A stretch of DNA of 21,108 nt from a virus: positions 1 to 21,108 of the IMG/VR virus record IMGVR_UViG_3300017751_000309. One strand, given 5' to 3'. Position numbers and translations under genes: made by a program. Within the stretch, counting starts at the first letter, position 1. The number at the start of each line of letters is the position of its first letter. Of the stretch, positions 14,453 to 20,967 are shown in pieces. A model generated the notes under the pieces. That model saw only the letters and a program-made list of their open reading frames with translations, was not told the DNA's origin and searched no databases.

Positions 14453-14585
14453 TCCAAACAAACCGTATCACAATAAAGGCGCAGGACTAGCGTTCTTTAT
14501 TATTGCAGTAACAATGATTGGTGTGCCAGTTGTAATCGGAACATCAATGGGATGGTTTAACTTGTTTGGCATACTAGGACTATAG
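14445..14585 (+). CDS. Very small membrane protein, one predicted helix
   Basis: 46 residues from the ATG at 14445, preceded by GGTGGCGAG. An earlier in-frame ATG at 14385 lies deep in the upstream gene and is unlikely. After a polar start (MSDPNKPYHNKGAG) residues about 15-46 are hydrophobic with glycine breaks, probably one long or two short helices. It overlaps the upstream membrane-protein gene, so the two may be made together and interact. Function unknown. Confidence 0.6.
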   Translation: MSDPNKPYHNKGAGLAFFIIAVTMIGVPVVIGTSMGWFNLFGILGL

Positions 14586-14593
14586 GAAAATAA

Positions 14594-16132
14594 ATGAACA
14601 AAGATTTAACAGCAACACAAAATGATTATGCAACGTTCTTGCCTGCACTAAGCGGCTTTTATGCAACTTATGTAGGTAAGCAACGGTATGACGAGTATGT
14701 TGATAAGAATCGTGTTCCAAGTAACTTTGCTAATGGTGTTGAGAGTTTAAATTATCTTAATAAGAACGAAGGACAGTTTACATATAAATGGAGTTTGTAT
14801 TCAGCTGGACATGCTGACTTAGATACAACTAAGGTTGTTCCTAAAGAAGATATGGTTCGAAATAGAGATAGAGAAAACACTTGGCTACTAGGAGACTCAG
14901 GAGGTTTCCAAATTGGTAAAGGTGTTTGGGAAGGCGATTGGAAAGATATCAATTGTCCTAAAGCACAAAAGAAACGTGACGGCGTTCTCCGTTGGATGGA
15001 TGCTTATATGGACTATGGCATGGTACTTGATATTCCGGCTTGGGTAGCACGTTCGCCCGAAGGAGCAAAAGCAACAGGCATTAGCACATACCAAGAAGCT
15101 GTTAAAGCAACACGTATTAATAATGACTATTGGATGAAGCATAGAACAGGTGCTTGTAAATTGTTAAATGTTTTGCAAGGTGAGAATCATGCAGATGCAG
15201 ATGACTGGTACGAGCAGATGAAAGACTATTGCGATCCTAACATATACCCAGATAAGCATTTTAATGGTTGGTCAATGGGTGGTCAGAACATGTGTGATGT
15301 GCATTTGGTTCTTAAACGTATAGTTGCATTAAGGTATGACGGACTATTGGAGCAAGGCATACACGATGTAATGCACTTCTTAGGCACATCTAAACTAGAA
15401 TGGGCTACATTACTAACAGACATACAAAGAGCTGTTCGTAAGTATCATAACCCAAACTTTATGATTACATTTGATTGTGCTAGTCCTTTTCTTGCTACAG
15501 CAAACGGACAAATTTACATTCAAACTGAAACTGAAGATAGATCTAAATGGGTGTATCGAATGGTTCCAAGTGTAGACGATAAGAAGTATGCATCTGATAC
15601 CCGTGGTTTTAGAGATGCTGTATTACAAGATAACATTTTTAAGAACTTTACTGATAGCCCACTTAGTACCGGACTTAAAGTAAATGACATTTGTCACTAT
15701 GCACCAGGTATGCTAAACAAAATTGGTAAAGAAGGCAAGACTAGTTGGGATAGTTTTTCATATGCTATCCAAATGGGTCATAATGTATGGAGTCATATTA
15801 ATGCTGTTCAAGAAGCAAACAGACAATATGATGCAGGAATCATTCCAAATATGCTTGTACAAGAAAAGTTTGATAGGGTTCTATTTAGAGATGTTGTAGA
15901 AGCAATATTTGCGGCAGATGGTCGTGAAGAAGCAAATGCAATTATAGAAGAGTATAGTCGTTTTTGGATGACTATACCAGGTACTAGAGGTGCTGTTGGT
16001 AAGAAGACTGTAAACAGTAGCACTTATTTTGGTAGCTTGTTCGAAGAAGTAGAACAAGAAACTACTATTACAGACGAAGAAGACCTTGATGAAACTAAAT
16101 TAGAGGTATTAGAGGATGAGCAACTTTACTAA
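14594..16132 (+). CDS. dpdA: DpdA-type DNA transglycosylase (tRNA-guanine transglycosylase homologue)
   Basis: 512 residues. The TGT TIM-barrel signatures appear in order: LLGDSGGFQIGKG (D101, matching the general-acid Asp of bacterial TGT), VLDIPAW (145-150), LNVLQGEN (191-198, the VQGG strand), FNGWSMGGQ (223-231), HFLGTSKL (261-268) and MITFDCASP (290-298) with D294 in the place of the nucleophilic Asp. The CxCxxC...H zinc site of bacterial TGT is not visible, and the C-terminus beyond about 300 is unlike TGT, ending in an acidic tail. Phage DpdA exchanges guanine in DNA for a 7-deazaguanine. Its presence near a T-fold protein and FolE supports this over tRNA modification, though the substrate is inferred. 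It overlaps the following gene. Confidence 0.85.
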   Translation: MNKDLTATQNDYATFLPALSGFYATYVGKQRYDEYVDKNRVPSNFANGVESLNYLNKNEGQFTYKWSLYSAGHADLDTTKVVPKEDMVRNRDRENTWLLGDSGGFQIGKGVWEGDWKDINCPKAQKKRDGVLRWMDAYMDYGMVLDIPAWVARSPEGAKATGISTYQEAVKATRINNDYWMKHRTGACKLLNVLQGENHADADDWYEQMKDYCDPNIYPDKHFNGWSMGGQNMCDVHLVLKRIVALRYDGLLEQGIHDVMHFLGTSKLEWATLLTDIQRAVRKYHNPNFMITFDCASPFLATANGQIYIQTETEDRSKWVYRMVPSVDDKKYASDTRGFRDAVLQDNIFKNFTDSPLSTGLKVNDICHYAPGMLNKIGKEGKTSWDSFSYAIQMGHNVWSHINAVQEANRQYDAGIIPNMLVQEKFDRVLFRDVVEAIFAADGREEANAIIEEYSRFWMTIPGTRGAVGKKTVNSSTYFGSLFEEVEQETTITDEEDLDETKLEVLEDEQLY

Positions 16133-16316
16133 TGAACACAATAAAATAGCAGGCTATTTACAAGAATTATACAAAAAGCACAGGACACTTGACGAAGAAA
16201 TAAAAGTGTTGTATAATACATTTGCAAGCGACGGTGAAATTAATAGATTAAAAACAAAAAAACTTTGGTTTAAAGACGAAATACATAGACTAGAAACAAG
16301 GCTATCATCATTATGA
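16116..16316 (+). CDS. DUF465/YdcH-like small coiled-coil protein
   Basis: 66 residues, highly charged and helical throughout, with the DUF465-type pattern EHNKIAGYLQELYKKH then SDGEINRLKTKKLWFKDEIHRLE. The LKxKKLxxKDEI stretch is the family's best-conserved part. It overlaps the dpdA end by 17 bases and the next gene by four. No function is established for the family to my knowledge. The gene contains a promoter for its downstream neighbour, so its own transcription comes from upstream. Confidence 0.7.
   Translation: MSNFTNEHNKIAGYLQELYKKHRTLDEEIKVLYNTFASDGEINRLKTKKLWFKDEIHRLETRLSSL
16189..16217 (+). promoter_or_regulatory. Near-consensus sigma70 promoter inside the DUF465-like gene
   Basis: TTGACG at 16189-16194, 17-base spacer, TATAAT at 16212-16217. 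One mismatch in the -35 box, perfect -10. Initiation near 16224 would leave an 89-base leader to the ATG at 16313 and bypass dpdA and the coiled-coil gene. Confidence 0.65.
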
Positions 16317-16834
16317 AACGAGATTACGACACAGGCGAAGCAAACGACATTACTTTGTTTACAGGCGTAGAAGTTGAAAAGACTCCTGCGTTTGGAATGA
16401 AAACATTATTTGTTACAGGCATACAAGACTATAATAAGATCATAAAGTTCTACAAAGAAGAACAATGTGAACATATCTTCTTTGGTGCCAATCACAGTTA
16501 CAAGCCTGTTACTTCAGATGAATTTGAAGATTGGGATCTAATGATCCGTGCGTTTACAGATCAAGGTATACTATGTAGCCTAGACATTCCGAGTAACATT
16601 AACTTAGAATGGTTCTTAGACGGCGGACTAGTTGAAAGTGATTACTTTATTCCACAAATACGTGTTGTAGTACCTTATGTTAAACAGTGGAACTATAATA
16701 CAATGGTTAAAATTGATGACAAAGACTTTAAAGCAAGTAACCCAGGTGTTTGGTGTCATAGCCTACACGACTTAATGGATAGAGAAAAATTTACTGATTG
16801 GAGTAAATATTCACTTGACAAACCTTTAGAATGA
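16313..16834 (+). CDS. Conserved phage protein beside dpdA, function unknown
   Basis: 173 residues, alpha/beta in character. Distinct segments are RDYDTGEANDITLFTGVEVEKTP near the start, TLFVTGI (about 31-37), HIFFGANHSY (about 54-63), a SLDIPSNINLEWF strand-turn (about 89-101), IPQIRVVVPYVKQWNYNTMVKIDD (split across 114-138) and NPGVWCHSLHDL (143-154). I recall similar proteins in marine T4-like phages but no function. There is no CxxxCxxC, so it is not QueE. It lies between the DUF465-like gene and the T-fold gene with its own promoter, which makes a role in base modification possible but unproven. Confidence 0.65.
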   Translation: MKRDYDTGEANDITLFTGVEVEKTPAFGMKTLFVTGIQDYNKIIKFYKEEQCEHIFFGANHSYKPVTSDEFEDWDLMIRAFTDQGILCSLDIPSNINLEWFLDGGLVESDYFIPQIRVVVPYVKQWNYNTMVKIDDKDFKASNPGVWCHSLHDLMDREKFTDWSKYSLDKPLE

Positions 16835-16843
16835 AAGTATACT
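16815..16843 (+). promoter_or_regulatory. Near-consensus sigma70 promoter for the T-fold gene
   Basis: TTGACA at 16815-16820, 17-base spacer, TATACT at 16838-16843. Initiation is expected at about 16850, which argues that the ATG at 16850 is not the start and that the ATG at 16907, behind AGAGGAAGAG, is. Confidence 0.75.
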
Positions 16844-16906
16844 AATACTATGCAAGAACGCTATTACGATTATATGCTAAGGCGCTACAGAGAGGAAGAG
16901 AATAAA

Positions 16907-17317
16907 ATGGAAGATACACTAAATAATGCACAACGAAGTATATGGGTAACCTTTAATAAAGAAGGTGTCCATAAGTATCCAGGAGCAGATAGTGATCCAA
17001 AATTGGCAACAGGTGATTGGGACGATGTGTCGTTTCTTGGTATTATGCACCGTCATATCTTTCACTTCCGGGTGCGCATTGAAGTGTTCCACAACGATAG
17101 GGACATCGAATTCATCCAATTTAAGCGATGGCTTGAAAGATTATATCAAAACATTGACAGTAACACGTCAGTGCTTGATCTAGATTACAAGAGCTGTGAG
17201 ATGATCGCAGATGACTTGTATACTCAAATCTCTAACAAATACCCCGGCCGGTTTGTAGAGATCAGCGTTGCAGAAGACAACGAAAACGGCTGTTCAATTT
17301 ACTACCCTAAATCTTAA
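16907..17317 (+). CDS. Divergent tunnelling-fold protein, QueD/PTPS-like
   Basis: 136 residues from the ATG at 16907, chosen because it follows a strong Shine-Dalgarno (AGAGGAAGAG) and because transcription probably begins near 16850, where an earlier in-frame ATG lies. The pattern follows 6-pyruvoyl/6-carboxy-tetrahydropterin synthases: VTFNKEGVHKYP with H22, then MHRHIFHFRVRIEV with H48 and H50 (the three zinc ligands), DIEFIQFKRWL (the VMDFxxLK helix), a helix SCEMIADDLYTQI and SVAEDNENGCSIYY with E123. The catalytic Cys normally just before the HxH is absent. QueD makes a 7-deazaguanine precursor; this one may be a diverged or non-catalytic relative. GC content is higher than its neighbours. 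Confidence 0.6.
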   Translation: MEDTLNNAQRSIWVTFNKEGVHKYPGADSDPKLATGDWDDVSFLGIMHRHIFHFRVRIEVFHNDRDIEFIQFKRWLERLYQNIDSNTSVLDLDYKSCEMIADDLYTQISNKYPGRFVEISVAEDNENGCSIYYPKS

Positions 17318-17344
17318 AGTGCTATTAATAGAGGATATTAAAAA

Positions 17345-17578
17345 ATGGCAATCGACTTTAATAAGCCGGCTTATGACAAAATTTTTCGAGACTTGGAAAA
17401 CTTCAAAGATTTTTGTCGCTACGTTGGTGACGCTAAAAACGTGGCTTTTTCATTCAATGAAAAAGATTTGTACAACGATCGCTCTTACGTATGGCGTTCA
17501 TACCAAAGGCATGTTAACCACCTTAAGGCAAAAAATCGCTCTTCAGGTAAAAACTATAACAACAAACGGAGATACTAA
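17345..17578 (+). CDS. Small basic conserved phage protein
   Basis: 77 residues. An N-terminal helix (YDKIFRDLENFKDFCRYVG), a short FNEKDLYNDRSYVWRSYQRHV segment and a basic tail (KAKNRSSGKNYNNKRRY). I recognise the FxxDLExFxxFCR ... FNEKDLYN pattern from T4-like phages of marine bacteria; no function is known to me. The basic tail suggests nucleic-acid contact, which is inference. AGAGGA about ten bases before the ATG is its ribosome binding site, and its stop overlaps the glycosyltransferase start. Confidence 0.65.
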   Translation: MAIDFNKPAYDKIFRDLENFKDFCRYVGDAKNVAFSFNEKDLYNDRSYVWRSYQRHVNHLKAKNRSSGKNYNNKRRY

Positions 17579-18639
17579 TGACTATTCATATTGTAGATAT
17601 TGAGGCTGTAGATACACGCTACACTAAGCAATGGAAAGAGTATCTTCCAAAGCAACTCAAGAGATTTACAAATGAAAATGTAAACGTCATTAGTGGCGGG
17701 GATACACCTCAGGCAACTACGCCTGGGGCGTTCCTTAACTTTGGTGGTACTAATGTTTATAAAAGCAAACAACTAGAACAAATAGGCGAAATGTTTTGTA
17801 ATGGTAAAGTATCAAATGGCGATTACTTTCTATATACAGATGCATGGAATCCTACTGTCGTACAATTAAAGTATATGGCAGAACTACTAGGTGTTGAGAT
17901 TACTGTTGGTGGCTTATGGCATGCAGGGTCTTATGATCCGCAAGACTTCTTAGGCAGACTTATAGGTAATAAACCTTGGGTTAGACATGCTGAAATGTCA
18001 ATGTTTGAATGTTATGATGATAACTTCTTTGCTACGGACTTTCATATTGATATGTTTACAGATGTATTTGACGAAGACTATGCAATAGACTATGACAAAA
18101 TAAGTCGTGTAGGATGGCCTATGGAGTATCTAAAGGATAGCTTAACTAGCTACAAAGGTATGGAAAAGCGTAACCTTATACTATTTCCACATAGAGTTGC
18201 TCCAGAAAAACAAGTTGATATTTTTAACGACTTAGCACAACAGCTACCAGAATATGAGTTTGTTGTTTGTCAAGAACGTGAACTTACAAAGAACGAATAC
18301 CATAACTTACTAGGTGAAGCAAAGATGGTGTTTAGTGCTAACCTACAAGAAACACTAGGTATTAGTTGGTATGAAGGCGCACTAGTTGACGCTATTCCAA
18401 TGATGCCTGATAGACTTAGTTACAGTGAAATGGCATTACCTGAATTTAAATATCCTAGTAAATGGACTGAAGACTATACAACATATAGAAAGCATCGAGG
18501 TGAAGTTGTTGACAAGATACGTAACTATATGGAAAACTATAGCGACTATTTGGTTAGTTTGCAAAAACAACGTCAAGCACTTAACAAAGATTTTTTCAGT
18601 GGTAGTGCTCTATATGAGAGGATTAAGGATGGGAGATAA
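17578..18639 (+). CDS. GT-B fold glycosyltransferase (GT4-like)
   Basis: 353 residues in two lobes. The N-terminal lobe holds FLNFGGTNVYKSKQ, DYFLYTDAWNP and GGLWHAGSYDP (about 53-120). The C-terminal lobe holds NLILFPHRVAPEKQ (199-212, with the Arg/Lys donor-phosphate contacts) and ETLGISWYE (258-266), the E-x7-E motif of GT4-type enzymes. It transfers a sugar from a nucleotide donor in the cytoplasm; the acceptor is unknown. In T4-like phages such enzymes may glycosylate modified DNA bases or surface structures. Location in the same part of the genome as dpdA and folE makes DNA the more interesting candidate, but that is inference. It starts by ATGA-type overlap with the gene before. Confidence 0.8.
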   Translation: MTIHIVDIEAVDTRYTKQWKEYLPKQLKRFTNENVNVISGGDTPQATTPGAFLNFGGTNVYKSKQLEQIGEMFCNGKVSNGDYFLYTDAWNPTVVQLKYMAELLGVEITVGGLWHAGSYDPQDFLGRLIGNKPWVRHAEMSMFECYDDNFFATDFHIDMFTDVFDEDYAIDYDKISRVGWPMEYLKDSLTSYKGMEKRNLILFPHRVAPEKQVDIFNDLAQQLPEYEFVVCQERELTKNEYHNLLGEAKMVFSANLQETLGISWYEGALVDAIPMMPDRLSYSEMALPEFKYPSKWTEDYTTYRKHRGEVVDKIRNYMENYSDYLVSLQKQRQALNKDFFSGSALYERIKDGR

Positions 18640-18982
18640 TTTTAATTATTCATTTAGTGGCGATGATAGTAGTACTATTACTATAGACACAAGTTCTTGG
18701 GATGATAGTTTTACTACTAGTCCTTCATCTATATATACTAATGACTCGTTTACATTTACAAATGCGTTAGACGGAAAATACGGTCTTTCTGTTGAAGGTG
18801 ATTTAAAAGTAGATGGCATAGACGTTATGCAATCTATTAAAGATATACAACGTGTACTAGGTGTTGTAGGTAGAGATATTGAGAAAGAAGAAAAGTATGC
18901 AGGCCTAAAACGTGCCGCAGAAGCATATGAACGTGAACTAGCAAAGATTGAAACTTTTGAAGCACTGAAAGAGAGTAAATAA
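18629..18982 (+). CDS. Small phage protein with virion-like C-terminal segment
   Basis: 117 residues from the ATG at 18629, which overlaps the glycosyltransferase end by 11 bases and follows GAGAGGATTAAGG. Upstream in-frame ATGs lie inside the glycosyltransferase. The N-terminal half is low-complexity, rich in Ser, Thr, Asp and Phe. Then LSVEGDLKVDGIDVMQSIKDIQRVL (split at about 53-77) resembles a short strand plus helix module seen in T4-like phage structural proteins, followed by a charged helix with YAGLKRAAEAYEREL. Function unknown; possibly a virion or chaperone-like protein in an otherwise metabolic block. Confidence 0.6.
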   Translation: MGDNFNYSFSGDDSSTITIDTSSWDDSFTTSPSSIYTNDSFTFTNALDGKYGLSVEGDLKVDGIDVMQSIKDIQRVLGVVGRDIEKEEKYAGLKRAAEAYERELAKIETFEALKESK

Positions 18983-19446
18983 TGTTTGGGTTTTTAAAAG
19001 GTCGTAAACGTGTAATTAAAGATAGAGATAGTAACGAGCCTTACTTGGTTCGTTGGTACTTGTTCCTAAAGGATAGAAAGAACTTTCCGTTTAATGTCAC
19101 TTTACACAAAGTCTTAAAAAGCGACGAAGCAACATTACACGATCATCCTTGGAGTTATGCAACACTTATACTTAAAGGTGGTTATTGGGAGAATGTACCT
19201 GTTGTTAGTAAAGAAGGTAACATAGTAGGTTCACATGGTATTTGGCGTGGGCCAGGTCATTTTAGATTTCGTAAAGCAGATGATCTACATTTCTTAACAC
19301 TTGAGAAAGACGCTAACGGAAAAGAAATACCGTGCTGGAGTTTGTTCTATATGGGCAAGAAAGCACAGGCATGGGGCTTTGTACCGTTTGTACAAGGCAT
19401 TGGTTATAGATGGCAAAATAGCGAAGATTACCTCGCTAAGGAGTAA
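18982..19446 (+). CDS. Cupin-like protein of unknown activity
   Basis: 154 residues. The core is LHDHPWSYATLILKGGYWE (about 52-70), a cupin-type first motif with HDH and a later Glu as likely metal ligands, then GPGHFRFRKADDLHFLTL with further His residues (about 90-108). The N-terminus is short and basic. The HDHPWSY..L.GGYWE pattern is known to me from small phage and bacterial cupins of unassigned function. It shares the A of its ATG with the upstream stop (TAATG). An isomerase, hydroxylase or binding role is possible. Confidence 0.7.
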   Translation: MFGFLKGRKRVIKDRDSNEPYLVRWYLFLKDRKNFPFNVTLHKVLKSDEATLHDHPWSYATLILKGGYWENVPVVSKEGNIVGSHGIWRGPGHFRFRKADDLHFLTLEKDANGKEIPCWSLFYMGKKAQAWGFVPFVQGIGYRWQNSEDYLAKE

Positions 19447-19452
19447 AGTAAA

Positions 19453-19719
19453 ATGAGCGAATTTGACGAAGAAGTTGAAAATCAAAGGTTGAAGCTAGAA
19501 GCAATAGAATGGGCTAGTAAAGTTAAGTCGGTTCATGCACATAGTCTTACATCGTTATGGTATGAAACAAACCCTGAAGACATTGAGCAAGGTGGCGTTG
19601 TAGATGTTGAATATAACAGCGGTATCATTGAACGTACTTTAAAAAACGGTACGAAAAGAACAATTGGTAAAGTGCTTTCAGAAGATGAATTAGTTTACGA
19701 ATATACAAGGAAAACATAA
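19453..19719 (+). CDS. Small protein of unknown function
   Basis: 88 residues. A charged N-terminal helix (EFDEEVENQRLKLEAIEWASKV) is followed by a beta-rich half (VVDVEYNSGIIERTLKNGTKRTIG, split) that could form a small SH3-like barrel. No Cys, no membrane segment, no enzyme motif. AAGGAGTAAAGTAAA upstream is the ribosome binding site, overlapping the end of the cupin gene. AAGGAAA in its own 3' end serves the next gene. Confidence 0.6.
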   Translation: MSEFDEEVENQRLKLEAIEWASKVKSVHAHSLTSLWYETNPEDIEQGGVVDVEYNSGIIERTLKNGTKRTIGKVLSEDELVYEYTRKT

Positions 19720-19723
19720 TACT

Positions 19724-20284
19724 ATGATTAAGAAACATTATTACAGTTGGCGTCATGTTGAAAAAATGTGTATAGATATTTCTATGCAGATGCAAAAAGA
19801 TAATTGGAAGCCTGACTATATTGTAGGTATTACAAGAGGTGGAAACATTCCTGCAAGTATTCTTAGTCACATGCTAGGTGTACGTTGCGAAGCTGTTAAA
19901 ATTAGTTTACGTGATGACGATAGTGAAAGCGAAAGTAATACTTGGATGTCAGCTGATGCATTTGGTTACGTAGACGAAGATGAGCGTGGCACTTATAAAA
20001 GTCGCTGGGATATAGCTAAACGTAAAAATATACTTGTAGTTGATGATATAAACGACTCGGGTAATACACTTAACTGGTTACAACAAGATTGGATGAAGAG
20101 TTGCTTACCTGATGAATCATCATGGAGTACTGTTTGGGGTCGCAATGTAAGATTTGCTACACTAACTGAAAATCTTGCAAGTACGTTTCATGGTGTACAA
20201 TATTCTGCACATGAAGTTAACAAAGCAGAAGATGATGTTTGGTTAGTTTACCCTTGGGAAATAGTAGGTAAGTATGACGCTTGA
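19724..20284 (+). CDS. Type I phosphoribosyltransferase
   Basis: 186 residues. YIVGITRGGNIPASILSHML (32-51) is the PPi-binding loop region, a flexible hood segment rich in Asp and Ser follows (62-90), and ILVVDDINDSGNT (103-115) is the PRPP motif with D107 and D108. This is the purine/xanthine phosphoribosyltransferase fold: base plus PRPP gives nucleotide plus pyrophosphate. The base used cannot be told. In a phage it would serve salvage of host purines, or possibly handling of a modified base, which is speculation. It overlaps the HIT gene by 11 bases, so the two are translated together. Confidence 0.85.
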   Translation: MIKKHYYSWRHVEKMCIDISMQMQKDNWKPDYIVGITRGGNIPASILSHMLGVRCEAVKISLRDDDSESESNTWMSADAFGYVDEDERGTYKSRWDIAKRKNILVVDDINDSGNTLNWLQQDWMKSCLPDESSWSTVWGRNVRFATLTENLASTFHGVQYSAHEVNKAEDDVWLVYPWEIVGKYDA

Positions 20285-20648
20285 TACATTAGAACAAGCT
20301 CAGCAAGAAGGCAGAGCACCATGGGATAACGTATACTTAGATACTAGAGACTTTGTAGTATACGAAGACAAGTATCCTGTAACTGAAGGACATTTGTTAG
20401 TAGTACCCAAAGTAAATGTTATGGATTGTGTAGAAAAATGTTTTAAGTTTGCTATGTCAATGGGAAACGATAATGTTACAACAACCAAGAATAACGTTAC
20501 TGGTTATAATATTGGCCTAAATATAGGTACTAGTGCGGGACAAACAGTAATGTATCCGCATGTACATTTAATCTTCCGTCGTGATGGAGACATGGAAGAT
20601 CCGAAAGGTGGCGTACGAGGCGTCATTCCATCTAAACAAAAATACTAA
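20274..20648 (+). CDS. HIT-family nucleotide hydrolase
   Basis: 124 residues. The order matches Ap4A-hydrolase-like HIT proteins: DTRDFVVYEDKYPVTEGHLLVVPK near 23-46, NIGTSAGQT (83-91), the histidine motif YPHVHLI (94-100) and GDMEDPKGGVRGVIP at 105-119. In the H-x-H-x-H-xx motif the second (nucleophilic) and third His are kept as H96 and H98, and the first is Tyr94. Family enzymes cleave dinucleoside polyphosphates or nucleoside phosphoramidates. Coupled to the phosphoribosyltransferase, it suggests nucleotide housekeeping or clearing of alarmone-like dinucleotides. Confidence 0.83.
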   Translation: MTLDTLEQAQQEGRAPWDNVYLDTRDFVVYEDKYPVTEGHLLVVPKVNVMDCVEKCFKFAMSMGNDNVTTTKNNVTGYNIGLNIGTSAGQTVMYPHVHLIFRRDGDMEDPKGGVRGVIPSKQKY

Positions 20649-20661
20649 AAGGAAAGGAACT

Positions 20662-20868
20662 ATGGACTTGAAGGAACAAATGATTAAAGCGGCAAGACTA
20701 CACGCTGAAGCGGAAATAGAATTGCATAAGACTAACGTCGAAGTTTACATGCAAAAAGTTGTAGGCATTGGAGAACACTCTGATATCATTGAAACAATTC
20801 AAAAAGAATTAGATGCAATGGCTACAGCACATGATCGTCTTGATATGTTAAACACATATTTTGTATAA
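20662..20868 (+). CDS. Small conserved phage protein of unknown function
   Basis: 68 residues from the ATG at 20662, chosen over an earlier in-frame ATG at 20581 because that lies in the HIT gene and AAAGGAAAGGA precedes this one. The product is helical: KEQMIKAARLHAEAEIELHK, then VYMQKVVGIGEHSDIIETIQKELDAM and a C-terminal LDMLNTYF. The VGIGEHSDIxETIxKELD stretch is familiar from T4-like marine phages. No function is known to me. It closes the operon before the folE promoter. Confidence 0.7.
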   Translation: MDLKEQMIKAARLHAEAEIELHKTNVEVYMQKVVGIGEHSDIIETIQKELDAMATAHDRLDMLNTYFV

Positions 20869-20873
20869 CATAC

Positions 20874-20902
20874 TTGACAAAAACCTAAATACAATGTATA
20901 AT
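20874..20902 (+). promoter_or_regulatory. Consensus sigma70 promoter for the folE-like gene
   Basis: TTGACA at 20874-20879, 17-base spacer, TATAAT at 20897-20902, a perfect match. Initiation near 20909 gives a leader of about 59 bases containing a small GGCA/TGCC hairpin (20933-20946) before CGGAG at 20954-20958 and the ATG at 20968. Confidence 0.9.
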
Positions 20903-20967
20903 GTAAGTTATATTGTGCATTGTATTATTAACGGCAATCCACTGCCTAAACATCGGAGATTAAAAAA

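Noticed and set aside
16313-16834. QueE (7-carboxy-7-deazaguanine synthase) as identity of the gene after the DUF465-like gene
   Set aside because: No CxxxCxxC iron-sulfur motif or other radical-SAM signature is present.
16850-16906. Upstream ATG at 16850 as start of the T-fold protein
   Set aside because: It coincides with the predicted transcription start and lacks a ribosome binding site, while the ATG at 16907 follows AGAGGAAGAG.
20885-20891. CTAAATA, the cyanophage-style late motif, before folE and also at about 11640 and 13270
   Set aside because: The first lies within the spacer of a perfect sigma70 promoter and the others are inside coding sequence with no gene start at the right distance.
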